From Zeugodacus cucurbitae (Eukaryota; Arthropoda; Insecta; Diptera; Tephritidae), in NCBI RefSeq assembly GCF_028554725.1, contig NC_071668.1, positions 47,659,732-47,723,731 on the forward strand: DNA of 64,000 nt, written 5' to 3'. Positions 23,083 to 35,922 of the stretch are shown here, piece by piece (within the stretch, counting starts at the first letter, position 1; the number at the start of each line of letters is the position of its first letter). The notes under the pieces were generated by a model, which saw only the letters and a list, made by a program, of their open reading frames with translations, searched no databases and was not told the origin of the DNA. A program made the translations under genes and the position numbers.

Positions 23083-25077
23083 TTATTGTTGAGAAATGCC
23101 CTCCATTTCTAAGGCTCGGAAAATCTTAGAAATCGAGTAAATAAAGGCAGCGGTGCGTAAATCATTGCAGAGACCGAATTCATTGGCCACAATCTTAATG
23201 CCTGCCCCCGCAGTTTCCATAACTGTTTGTAGTCCTGCGTCTACAATATCCGCCTCCTTCGTACAGTCTCTTATGAGCTTTAACTTTTTGTTTGGCTTGA
23301 ACTTATCCTAAATAAATAAATTAAAAAAATTCATATTAACAAATTAACTTATTTGCACGGTGGTCAAAGTTCACTTACCTCGCACTCATTCATGGAGTTA
23401 AAGATCTCGTTGATTATGGCTTTCTCGCGTTTAACATTCATTTTGCCATAAGATACATGATTGATATTCTTTAAGTACTCAAAGTAGGATACCGTTACAC
23501 CGCCAGCATTGCAAAACAAATCCGGTATAATGAGTACATTCTTTTTACGTAATATTTCATCGGCAGCTGGCGTCGAAGGACCATTAGCGCCTTCTAAAAT
23601 CATCTTGGCTTGTACACTGTTAGCATTTTCGACAGTGAGAACCTTTTGCGTAGAGCAAGGCATTAGTATATCGCATTTTTCACCCAACAAACTGCCCTCT
23701 TTTTCGGTGGCTTTGGTATAGCCCTTGATTGATTTATTATTTTTTGCATAATACTCCATTAAGTCCTAAGTATATGAAGAAAATTAAAAAAATATTATCA
23801 TGGAGATATTTATTTTCAATACGCCACATACCTTTGGATCAATGCCATTCTCATTTACTAGAGACACGTCAAATTCTTGAACACCGATCAGTTTGGCACC
23901 GGCTTCCACTACAAAAACGGATGCATGGGAACCGACATTGCCAAACCCTTGTACGGTCACGGTTTTATCTTTCCAACCAGTCTTCCAGCCTAATAAATCC
24001 ATCCAATCTTTATCCATAATAAAACATTCAGCCGCCTTAAATAGACCACGTCCCGTGGCGGCGGTGCGACCATTTATACCGCCTATTTCTACTGGCTTAC
24101 CAGTCGTGATGGCCAATGCATCTACATCGTTATAGCCTAGAAGAACAATTTATTTGTCTATCAAGACGTTTTCTAATATTTCATAAAAAAAAATTACCAA
24201 AAGTTTTAATATATTGATCCACCAACCAACTCATCTCGCGTTGGCTGGTATTCACATCTGGTGCCGGTACATCTATACCCGGACCTATCATATTGCGACG
24301 TAATAGCTCCATTGTATAGCGACGCGTAATTGTTTGCAATTCTTGTGCAGTATACTTCTTCGGGTCGATACGTATGCCACCCTTGGAACCACCAAACGGT
24401 ACATTCACGCAAGCCGTCTTAAACGCCATCAGATAAGCCAAAGCGCGTATCTCATCGGCGTCGACGTCCATGGCAAAACGTATGCCTACAAAAGAGGAAC
24501 GGATATTATCAGTCAGTTATATATATCATGCTAGACATCAGCAGTTGAAGCATTGAAAAGGAAGAACATTTTCTTGAAACACACAACTACATGCATATAT
24601 TCTAGAAAATTCGTTGAGAAATTTTTTGAATATACCAGCTTTTCTAGAAAAATAATAGCCAATAATATAATTGAACCCACCGCCTTTGAGTGGTAATCTG
24701 TGTCTAGTGTGGTGTGCGCGATAGCCGGTGATTAGCTCGTAATTGCCATCACTTCTTAATATAGGGAAGGTAACTTCCAATAGATTTGTAGTGCAGCCCA
24801 TCAATTTAAGCATGGCGGAAACACGTTGTTCACGCTGTTCCTTCTTCATGTAAGGATACTTTTCCAGCTCCTTTATCATCATCGGCTCCATTAGCTGAGC
24901 GGCCGAGTGATAATAATACTCAACCATGTGTGCAAATGGTGGGTCTTTGTCTTTATTGATTTTTTCCAAATGCTTGGGCATCACGTGCTTTTCACGCGTA
25001 GCTCCAAGTCCGGTCCAGTTTAAAACTGTCTTCGATAGTGAAGATCGTAAAAGTTTACCATTTAAAAGGAAGGACAT
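23083..25077 (-). CDS. Gdh: GDH-like protein, copy 7 (533 aa)
   Basis: Exons are 24681-25077, 24198-24485, 23832-24136, 23379-23765 and 23083-23307, open throughout. Private changes are Ile107Leu in exon 1 and Ile289Thr in the beta strand leading into the GFGNVG cofactor loop. The second could affect cofactor binding. Confidence 0.92.
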
Positions 25078-26267
25078 ATTGCCTTGCGATAATGCAATCC
25101 CAGTTATGATTTTTTTTGTGTGTTTTTGTAAGAAATTTTTTGCACTCACTTTTTCGGCAATTATTTTGGTATCCGCTGATTTTGTTGTATATTGTATATA
25201 TACAATTGTATTACGAATATATAAATATTCCACAATATTCAGTAAGAAAATATTTTTTGTTTATTTATTATTTGCGTCAGGTTTTTTTTTTGTAATTATT
25301 TTCTTCGAGAACAAATTCAAATCGCTCCGTTCAACACAACTGTTCTTATGAAAATCTCAATATCAACTGAACTGAGAAAAATAAATTTGACAATATTGAC
25401 TGTTTATGTTTTGAAGTTTTGATTTTTTCTGTTGAAAATATGTTAATGTTAATGTTTTTTTAATGTTAATTATTTTATTCTGGCAAAAATTTTGGATTTT
25501 GGGGATCGTAAAAAATGACGAATAATGCATAATAACCCCTACCCACTTACTACGCTATTTTTGGTGCATTTGGTGGATGGATTTTTGGTACCATTCACCA
25601 CTTTTTTGGTGCATTTTGGTGCATTTGATGCATTGGCGCGTGGTGAAAAACCGATTTTTTCACGGCGCGCAAATGGGGTTATACAGGTCGTATGAGTACC
25701 ATATTACCAAAAACAGAAAAACAGATATAAGGGTACCAAAAACAGAGGTAAGTGGGTAGGGGTTTTGTTTTTTAATTGTAAAACTGTTGCTGTCAAGAAG
25801 CCATTTTGTTTGTGTTTGTGTAAAGAAATATTTATTTAAAAATTGAAGAAAAATATACAAAAGGATATTACACTTTCGATCTTATAAATATATAAATGTA
25901 AAATGTGTAAAAATAAACAATCGCCTAGCGACTTCAGACGCATTCTGCAATTATTGCTGAGAAATGCCCTCCAATTCTAATGCTCGGAAAATCTTCGAAA
26001 TCGAGTAAATAAAGGCGGCGGTGCGTAAATCATTGCAGTGGTGAATGCCACCAAAATTGGCGTAGTAAGTGGGTAGGGGTTTTTTTTTTTAATTGTTAAA
26101 CTGTTGCTGTCAAGAAGCCATTCTGTTTGTGTTTTTGTAAAGAAATATTTATTTAAAAATTTAAGAAAAATATACAAAAGGATATTACACTTTGGATCTT
26201 ATAAATATATAAATGTAAAATTTGTAAAAATAAATAATCGCCAAGCGACTTCAGACGCATTCTGTAA

Positions 26268-28262
26268 TTATTGTTGAGAAATGCCCTCCATTTCTAAGGC
26301 TCGGAAAATCTTAGAAATCGAGTAAATAAAGGCAGCGGTGCGTAAATCATTGCAGAGACCGAATTCATTGGCCACAATCTTAATGCCTGTCCCCGCAGTT
26401 TCCATAACTGTTTGTAGTCCTGCGTCTACAATATCCGCCTCCTTCGTACAGTCTCTTATGAGCTTTAACTTTTTGTTTGGCTTGAACTTATCCTAAATAA
26501 ATAAATTAAAAAAATTCATATTAACAAATTAACTTATTTGCACGGTGGTCAAAGTTCACTTACCTCGCACTCATTCATGGAGTTAAAGATCTCGTTGATT
26601 ATGGCTTTCTCGCGTTTAACATTCATTTTGCCATAAGATACATGATTGATATTCTTTAAGTACTCAAAGTAGGATACCGTTACACCGCCAGCATTGCAAA
26701 ACAAATCCGGTATAATGAGTACATTCTTTTTACGTAATATTTCATCGGCAGCTGGCGTCGAAGGACCATTAGCGCCTTCTAAAATCATCTTGGCTTGTAC
26801 ACTGTTAGCATTTTCGACAGTGAGAACCTTTTGCGTAGAGCAAGGCATTAGTATATCGCATTTTTCACCCAACAAACTGCCCTCTTTTTCGGTGGCTTTG
26901 GTATAGCCCTTGATTGATTTATTATTTTTTGCATAATACTCCATTAAGTCCTAAGTATATGAAGAAAATTAAAAAAATATTATCATGGAGATATTTATTT
27001 TCAATACGCCACATACCTTTGGATCAATGCCATTCTCATTTACTAGAGACACGTCAAATTCTTGAACACCGATCAGTTTGGCACCGGCTTCCACTACAAA
27101 AACGGATGCATGGGAACCGACATTGCCAAACCCTTGTACGATCACGGTTTTATCTTTCCAACCAGTCTTCCAGCCTAATAAATCCATCCAATCTTTATCC
27201 ATAATAAAACATTCAGCCGCCTTAAATAGACCACGTCCCGTGGCGGCGGTGCGACCATTTATACCGCCTATTTCTACTGGCTTACCAGTCGTGATGGCCA
27301 ATGCATCTACATCGTTATAGCCTAGAAGAACAATTTATTTGTCTATCAAGACGTTTTCTAATATTTCATAAAAAAAAATTACCAAAAGTTTTAATATATT
27401 GATCCACCAACCAACTCATCTCGCGTTGGCTGGTATTCACATCTGGTGCCGGTACATCTATACCCGGACCTATCATATTGCGACGTAATAGCTCCATTGT
27501 ATAGCGACGCGTAATTGTTTGCAATTCTTGTGCAGTATACTTCTTCGGGTCGATACGTATGCCACCCTTGGAACCACCAAACGGTACATTCACGCAAGCC
27601 GTCTTAAACGCCATCAGATAAGCCAAAGCGCGTATCTCATCGGCGTCGACGTCCATGGCAAAACGTATGCCTACAAAAGAGGAACGGATATTATCAGTCA
27701 GTTATATATATCATGCTAGACATCAGCAGTTGAAGCATTGAAAAGGAAGAACATTTTCTTGAAACACACAACTACATGCATATATTCTAGAAAATTCGTT
27801 GAGAAATTTTTTGAATATACCAGCTTTTCTAGAAAAATAATAGCCAATAATATAATTGAACCCACCGCCTTTGAGTGGTAATCTGTGTCTAGTGTGGTGT
27901 GCGCGATAGCCGGTGATTAGCTCGTAATTGCCATCACTTCTTATTATAGGGAAGGTAACTTCCAATAGATTTGTAGTGCAGCCCATCAATTTAAGCATGG
28001 CGGAAACACGTTGTTCACGCTGTTCCTTCTTCATGTAAGGATACTTTTCCAGCTCCTTTATCATCATCGGCTCCATTAGCTGAGCGGCCGAGTGATAATA
28101 ATACTCAACCATGTGTGCAAATGGTGGGTCTTTGTCTTTATTGATTTTTTCCAAATGCTTGGGCATCACGTGCTTTTCACGCGTAGCTCCAAGTCCGGTC
28201 CAGTTTAAAACTGTCTTCGATAGTGAAGATCGTAAAAGTTTACCATTTAAAAGGAAGGACAT
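26268..28262 (-). CDS. Gdh: GDH-like protein, copy 8 (533 aa)
   Basis: Exons are 27866-28262, 27383-27670, 27017-27321, 26564-26950 and 26268-26492, open with intact splice borders. One private change is seen in exon 5, Ala to Thr in the ETAGAG segment (near 26390). Confidence 0.92.
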
Positions 28263-29452
28263 ATTGCCTTGCGATAATGCAATCCCAGTTATGATTTTTT
28301 TTGTGTGTTTTTGTAAGAAATTTTTTGCACTCACTTTTTCGGCAATTATTTTGGTATCCGCTGATTTTGTTGTATATTGTATATATACAATTGTATTACG
28401 AATATATAAATATTCCACAATATTCAGTAAGAAAATATTTTTTGTTTATTTATTATTTGCGTCAGGTTTTTTTTTGTAATTATTTTCTTCGAGAACAAAT
28501 TCAAATCGCTCCGTTCAACACAACTGTTCTTATGAAAATCTCAATATCAACTGAACTGAGAAAAATAAATTTGACAATATTGACTGTTTATGTTTTGAAG
28601 TTTTGATTTTTTCTGTTGAAAATATGTTAATGTTAATGTTTTTTTAATGTTAATTATTTTATTCTGGCAAAAATTTTGGATTTTGGGGATCGTAAAAAAT
28701 GACGAATAATGCATAATAACCCCTACCCACTTACTACGCTATTTTTGGTGCATTTGGTGGATGGATTTTTGGTACCATTCACCACTTTTTTGGTGCATTT
28801 TGGTGCATTTGATGCATTGGCGCGTGGTGAAAAACCGATTTTTTCACGGCGCGCAAATGGGGTTATACAGGTCGTATGAGTACCATATTACCAAAAACAG
28901 AAAAACAGATATAAGGGTACCAAAAACAGAGGTAAGTGGGTAGGGGTTTTGTTTTTTAATTGTAAAACTGTTGCTGTCAAGAAGCCATTTTGTTTGTGTT
29001 TGTGTAAAGAAATATTTATTTAAAAATTGAAGAAAAATATACAAAAGGATATTACACTTTCGATCTTATAAATATATAAATGTAAAATGTGTAAAAATAA
29101 ACAATCGCCTAGCGACTTCAGACGCATTCTGCAATTATTGCTGAGAAATGCCCTCCAATTCTAATGCTCGGAAAATCTTCGAAATCGAGTAAATAAAGGC
29201 GGCGGTGCGTAAATCATTGCAGTGGTGAATGCCACCAAAATTGGCGTAGTAAGTGGGTAGGGGTTTTTTTTTTTTAATTGTTAAACTGTTGCTGTCAAGA
29301 AGCCATTCTGTTTGTGTTTTTGTAAAGAAATATTTATTTAAAAATTTAAGAAAAATATACAAAAGGATATTACACTTTGGATCTTATAAATATATAAATG
29401 TAAAATTTGTAAAAATAAATAATCGCCAAGCGACTTCAGACGCATTCTGTAA

Positions 29453-31447
29453 TTATTGTTGAGAAATGCCCTCCATTTCTAAGGCTCGGAAAATCTTAGA
29501 AATCGAGTAAATAAAGGCAGCGGTGCGTAAATCATTGCAGAGACCGAATTCATTGGCCACAATCTTAATGCCTGCCCCCGCAGTTTCCATAACTGTTTGT
29601 AGTCCTGCGTCTACAATATCCGCCTCCTTCGTACAGTCTCTTATGAGCTTTAACTTTTTGTTTGGCTTGAACTTATCCTAAATAAATAAATTAAAAAAAT
29701 TCATATTAACAAATTAACTTATTTGCACGGTGGTCAAAGTTCACTTACCTCGCACTCATTCATGAAGTTAAAGATCTCGTTGATTATGGCTTTCTCGCGT
29801 TTAACATTCATTTTGCCATAAGATACATGATTGATATTCTTTAAGTACTCAAAGTAGGATACCGTTACACCGCCAGCATTGCAAAACAAATCCGGTATAA
29901 TGAGTACATTCTTTTTACGTAATATTTCATCGGCAGCTGGCGTCGAAGGACCATTAGCGCCTTCTAAAATCATCTTGGCTTGTACACTGTTAGCATTTTC
30001 GACAGTGAGAACCTTTTGCGTAGAGCAAGGCATTAGTATATCGCATTTTTCACCCAACAAACTGCCCTCTTTTTCGGTGGCTTTGGTATAGCCCTTGATT
30101 GATTTATTATTTTTTGCATAATACTCCATTAAGTCCTAAGTATATGAAGAAAATTAAAAAAATATTATCATGGAGATATTTATTTTCAATACGCCACATA
30201 CCTTTGGATCTATGCCATTCTCATTTACTAGAGACACGTCAAATTCTTGAACACCGATCAGTTTGGCACCGGCTTCCACTACAAAAACGGATGCATGGGA
30301 ACCGACATTGCCAAACCCTTGTACGATCACGGTTTTATCTTTCCAACCAGTCTTCCAGCCTAATAAATCCATCCAATCTTTATCCATAATAAAACATTCA
30401 GCCGCCTTAAATAGACCACGTCCCGTGGCGGCGGTGCGACCATTTATACCGCCTATTTCTACTGGCTTACCAGTCGTGATGGCCAATGCATCTACATCGT
30501 TATAGCCTAGAAGAACAATTTATTTGTCTATCAAGACGTTTTCTAATATTTCATAAAAAAAAATTACCAAAAGTTTTAATATATTGATCCACCAACCAAC
30601 TCATCTCGCGTTGGCTGGTATTCACATCTGGTGCCGGTACATCTATACCCGGACCTATCATATTGCGACGTAATAGCTCCATTGTATAGCGACGCGTAAT
30701 TGTTTGCAATTCTTGTGCAGTATACTTCTTCGGGTCGATACGTATGCCACCCTTGGAACCACCAAACGGTACATTCACGCAAGCCGTCTTAAACGCCATC
30801 AGATAAGCCAAAGCGCGTATCTCATCGGCGTCGACGTCCATGGCAAAACGTATGCCTACAAAAGAGGAACGGATATTATCAGTCAGTTATATATATCATG
30901 CTAGACATCAGCAGTTGAAGCATTGAAAAGGAAGAACATTTTCTTGAAACACACAACTACATGCATATATTCTAGAAAATTCGTTGAGAAATTTTTTGAA
31001 TATACCAGCTTTTCTAGAAAAATAATAGCCAATAATATAATTGAACCCACCGCCTTTGAGTGGTAATCTGTGTCTAGTGTGGTGTGCGCGATAGCCGGTG
31101 ATTAGCTCGTAATTGCCATCACTTCTTATTATAGGGAAGGTAACTTCCAATAGATTTGTAGTGCAGCCCATCAATTTAAGCATGGCGGAAACACGTTGTT
31201 CACGCTGTTCCTTCTTCATGTAAGGATACTTTTCCAGCTCCTTTATCATCATCGGCTCCATTAGCTGAGCGGCCGAGTGATAATAATACTCAACCATGTG
31301 TGCAAATGGTGGGTCTTTGTCTTTATTGATTTTTTCCAAATGCTTGGGCATCACGTGCTTTTCACGCGTAGCTCCAAGTCCGGTCCAGTTTAAAACTGTC
31401 TTCGATAGTGAAGATCGTAAAAGTTTACCATTTAAAAGGAAGGACAT
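29453..31447 (-). CDS. Gdh: GDH-like protein, copy 9 (533 aa), RTE element in its 5' flank
   Basis: Exons are 31051-31447, 30568-30855, 30202-30506, 29749-30135 and 29453-29677, all open. Private change Ser454Phe lies near the end of exon 4. A silent change in exon 3 (GGATCTATG on the plus strand, near 30208) is shared only with copy 14. A 3.3-kb RTE element begins 264 bp upstream of the ATG. The TATA-like core promoter remains, but sequence further upstream is displaced. Confidence 0.92.
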
Positions 31448-31738
31448 ATTGCCTTGCGATAATGCAATCCCAGTTATGATTTTTTTTGTGTGTTTTTGTA
31501 AGAAATTTTTTGCACTCACTTTTTCGGCAATTATTTTGGTATCCGCTGATTTTGTTGTATATTGTATATATACAATTGTATTACGAATATATAAATATTC
31601 CACAATATTCAGTAAGAAAATATTTTTTGTTTATTTATTATTTGCGTCAGGTTTTTTTTTGTAATTATTTTCTTCGAGAACAAATTCAAATCGCTCCGTT
31701 CAACACAACTTCTTCTTCTTAACTGGCGTAGAAACCGC

Positions 31739-33697
31739 TTACGCGGTTATAGCCGAGTCCACAACAGTGCGCCACGCATCTCTCCTTTTGGCGGTTTGGC
31801 GCCAATTGGTAATACCAAGTGAAGACAGGTCCTTCTCCACCTGGTCCTTCCACCGGAGTGGAGGTCTCCCTCTTCCTCGGCTTCCACCAGCGGGTACTGC
31901 ATCGAAAACTTTCAGAGCTGGGGCACTTTCATCCATTCGAACAACATGACCCAGCCAGCGTAGCCGCTGTCTTTTTATTCGCTGGACTATGTCTATGTCG
32001 TCGAACAACACATACAGCTCATCATTCCATCTTCTGCGGTATTCGCCGTTGCCAATGTTTAAGGGACCGTAAATCTTCCGCAAAACCTTTCTCTCGAAAA
32101 CTCCTAGTGCCGTCTCATCGGATGTTGACACCGTCCACGCTTCTGCACCATAAAGTAGGACGGAAATGATGAGGGACTTGTAGAGTTTAGTTTTTGTTCG
32201 TCGAGAGAGGACTTTACTTTTCAATTGCCTACTCAGTCCATAGTAGCACCTGTTGGCAAGAGTGATTCTGCGTTGGATTTCAAGGCTGACATTATTATCG
32301 GTGTTAATGTTGGTTCCTAGGTATACGAAATTATCTACAACTTCAAAGTTATGACTGTCAACAGTGACGTGGGAGCCAAGACGCGAATGCGCTGACTGTT
32401 TGTTTGATGACAGGAGATATTTCGTCTTGTCCTCGTTCACCACCAGACCCATTCGCTTCGCTTCCTTATCCAGGCGGGAAAAAGCAGAACTAACGGCGCG
32501 GGTGTTGTTTCCGATGATATCAATATCATCGGCGTACGCCAGGAGCTGTACACTCTTGTAGAAGATTGTACCTTCTCTATTTAGCTCTGCAGCTCTTATA
32601 ATTTTCTCCAGCATCAAGTTAAAGAAGTCGCACGATAGCGAGTCACCTTGTCTGAAACCTCGTTTGGTATCGAACGGCTCGGAGAGGTCCTTCCCGATCC
32701 TGACGGAGCTTTTGGTGTTGCTCAACGTCAACTTACACAGCCGTATTAGTTTTGCGGGGATACCAAATTCAGACATCGCGGCATAAAGGCAGCTCCTTTT
32801 CGTGCTGTCGAAAGCAGCTTTAAAGTCGACAAATAGATGGTGTGTGTCGATCCTTTTTTCACGGGTCTTCTCCAAGATTTGGCGCATGGTGAATATCTGG
32901 TCAGTTGTTGATTTTCCAGGTCTAAAGCCACACTGATAAGGTCCAATCAGTTTGTTGACGGTGGGCTTTAGTCTTTCACACAGTACGCTCGATAGAACCT
33001 TATAAGCGATGTTAAGGAGGCTTATCCCACGATAGTTGGCGCAGATTGTGGGGTCTCCCTTTTTGTGGATTGGGCAGAGTACACTGAGATTCCAATCGTC
33101 GGGCATGCTTTCTTCCGACCATATTTCGCAAAGAAGCTGATGCATGCACCTTATCAGCTCTTCGCCGCCGTATTTGAATAGCTCGGCCGGCAATCCATCG
33201 GCCCCCGCCGCCTTGTTGTTCTTCAAGCGGGTAATTGCTATTCTAATTTCTTCACGGTCGGGCAATGGAACATCTGTTCCATCGTCGTCGATTGGGGAAT
33301 CGGGTTCGCCATCTCCTGGTGTTGTACTTTCACTGCCATTCAGCAGGCTGGAGAAGTGTTCCCTCCACAAACACAGTATACTCTGGTCATCAACCACTAG
33401 ATCACCGCTGGGGGTCCTACAGGAGTGTGCTCCGGTCTTGAAACCTTCAGTTAGTCGCCGGATCTTTTCGTAAAATTTTCGAGCATTACCCCTGTCGGCC
33501 AGCTTGTCAAGCTCTTCATACTCACGCATTTCTGCCTCTTTCTTTCTTTTTCTGCAAATGCGTCTCGCTTCCCTCTTCAGCTCTCGGTATCTTTCCCATC
33601 CCGCTCGTGTTGCTGTCGATCGCAACATTGCGAGGTAGGCAGTCTGTTTTCTCTCCACTGCGAGACGACAATCCTCATCATACCAGCTGTTTTTTTT
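31739..33697 (-). pseudogene. RTE reverse transcriptase part, copy A (5' end lost to frameshift)
   Basis: This frame has no ATG of its own near the endonuclease; it is the continuation past the A8 tract. Reverse transcriptase motifs are NNKAAGADGLPAEL, NYRGISLL, GFRPGKSTTDQ, FVDFKAAFDS, the FRQGD loop and the catalytic YADD. The C-terminus has the RWLGHVVRM and NWRQTAKRRDAWR type segments common in RTE elements. The stop codon (31739-31741) lies only 28 bp before the element's 3' end. With an A7 tract it would be one polypeptide with the endonuclease. Confidence 0.88.
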
Positions 33698-34706
33698 GGC
33701 TTTTCCGAAAGCCAATGGTTTCGGTTGCAGCTGTACGTAAGGAGTTTGATATGCCGTCCCACAGCTCCCTTATACCGAGATGCTGATGAGTGCTCTCAGA
33801 GAGCAGGAGTGCAAGTCGAGTAGAAAATCGTTCGGCTGTCGGTTGTGATTGCAGCTTCTCGATGTCGAACCTTCCTTGTGTTTGTTGACGTGTGCGCTTT
33901 TCTACACAGAGGCGGGTGCGTATCTTAGCTGCTACAAGATAGTGGTCCGAGTCGATGTTGGGACCACGAAGCGTACGCACATCAAAAACACTGGAGACAT
34001 GTCGTCCATCTATCACAACATGATCGATCTGGTTGCGAGTGATTCGATCCGGGGACAGCCAAGTAGCTTGATGGATTTTCTTATGCTGGAATCTAGTGCT
34101 ACAGATGACCATATTTCGGGCCCCGGCGAAGTCGATCAGCCTCAGACCGTTTGGTGATGTTTCGTCATGGAGGCTGAATTTTCCGACTGTTGTGCCAAAG
34201 ACACCTTCTTTACCCACCCTAGCGTTGAAATCGCCAAGCACGATTTTGACATCGTGGCGGGGGCAGCGCTCATAGGTACGTTCTAGGCGCTCATAGAAGG
34301 TATCTTTGGTCACATCGTCCTTCTCTTCCGTCGGGGCGTGGGCGCAAATCAGCGATATGTTGAAGAACCTCGCTTTGATGCGGATTGTGGCTAGACGTTC
34401 ATCCACCGGAGTGAATGCCAGGACTCGACGACGGAGTCTCTCTCCCACCACGAATCCCACACCGAATTTGCGCTCCTTTATATGGCCGCTGTAGTAGATG
34501 TCACAAGGACCCACCTTCTTCCGTCCTTGTCCCGTCCATCGCATTTCTTGGATTGCGGTGATGTCAGCCTTTACTCTTACGAGGACATCAACCAGCTGGG
34601 CAGAGGCACCTTCCCAATTAAGGGTCCGGACATTCCAGGTGCATGCCCTTAAATCATAGTCCTTTATACGTTTGCCGTGGTCGTCATCAAAAGGGGGGTT
34701 TCTCAT
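33678..34706 (-). pseudogene. RTE endonuclease part, copy A (frame ends after an A-tract frameshift)
   Basis: The first ATG is at 34706. Exonuclease-endonuclease-phosphatase motifs appear in order: CTWNVRTL (residues 22-29), QEMRW with the catalytic Glu (53-57), GDFNARVG (158-165), QIDHVVID (226-233) and SDHYLV (253-258). This domain nicks target DNA to prime reverse transcription. The frame shifts at the A8 tract near 33690 and stops at 33678; the equivalent tract in copy B has seven A residues and reads through. Confidence 0.88.
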
Positions 34707-35922
34707 CCGAGGCCTGTGTTTCTTATTCACTGGTTATTCGTTTTTATGCGGTGGGTCCCAAGCCCTACGCACAACCGCATAAGCGGGATTCGCCTTCTCA
34801 CTTTAGCTCGCTTCCAGACGGATGTCTGTTGGCTACCCAGAGGATACTTGGTCTAAGACCGGAAGTTGTGAGCTGCTTGAGCCACATGTAAAAGAATCGT
34901 TCCTGGCCACTCCCAAGTGAATGGCAGTCAGAAACTTTCCTCACTTACGTGAACTTCTACATATGACTCCATCCTCCACAACTGTTGACACAACTGTTCT
35001 TATGAAAATCTCAATATCAACTGAACTGAGAAAAATAAATTTGACAATATTGACTGTTTATGTTTTGAAGTTTTGATTTTTTCTGTTGAAAATATGTTAA
35101 TGTTAATGTTTTTTTAATGTTAATTATTTTATTCTGGCAAAAATTTTGGATTTTGGGGATCGTAAAATATGACGAATAATGCATAATAACCCCTACCCAC
35201 TTACTACGCTATTTTTGGTGCATTTGGTGGATGGATTTTTGGTACCATTCACCACTTTTTTGGTGCATTTTGGTGCATTTGATGCATTGGCGCGTGGTGA
35301 AAAACCGATTTTTTCACGGCGCGCAAATGGGGTTATACAGGTCGTATGAGTACCATATTACCAAAAATAGAAAAACAGATATAAGGGTACCAAAAACAGA
35401 GGTAAGTGGGTAGGGGTTTTGTTTTTTAATTGTAAAACTGTTGCTGTCAAGAAGCCATTTTGTTTGTGTTTGTGTAAAGAAATATTTATTTAAGAATTGA
35501 AGAAAAATATACAAAAGGATATTACACTTTCGATCTTATAAATATATAAATGTAAAATGTGTAAAAATAAACAATCGCCTAGCGACTTCAGACGCATTCT
35601 GCAATTATTGCTGAGAAATGCCCTCCAATTCTAATGCTCGGAAAATCTTCGAAATCGAGTAAATAAAGGCGGCGGTGCGTAAATCATTGCAGTGGTGAAT
35701 GCCACCAAAATTGGCGTAGTAAGTGGGTAGGGGTTTTTTTTTTTTAATTGTTAAACTGTTGCTGTCAAGAAGCCATTCTGTTTGTGTTTTTGTAAAGAAA
35801 TATTTATTTAAAAATTTAAGAAAAATATACAAAAGGATATTACACTTTGGATCTTATAAATATATAAATGTAAAATTTGTAAAAATAAATAATCGCCAAG
35901 CGACTTCAGACGCATTCTGTAA

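Larger units (their letters stand above)
31711..34987 (-). mobile_element. RTE-clade non-LTR retrotransposon, copy A (3,277 bp)
   Basis: The element is flanked by the 8-bp target duplication ACACAACT (31703-31710 and 34988-34995). Read on the minus strand it has a 5' UTR of about 280 nt, an apurinic endonuclease domain, a reverse transcriptase domain, a 3' UTR of under 30 nt and an AAGAAGAAGA tail. A short 3' end with simple repeats, and an endonuclease similar to proteins often named craniofacial development protein 2, are RTE-clade traits. The coding frame is broken at an A8 tract (33690-33697), so this copy cannot make one continuous product. Confidence 0.93.

Noticed and set aside
29135..29362. 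A 75-codon minus-strand frame joining the exon 5 remnant to the upstream 3' UTR copy
   Set aside because: It exists only in units where the poly-T tract has a certain length and begins in UTR sequence, so it is a by-product of the duplication.
31767..34891. Several plus-strand open frames of 60-116 codons inside the RTE element
   Set aside because: They are antisense shadows of the endonuclease and reverse transcriptase frames.
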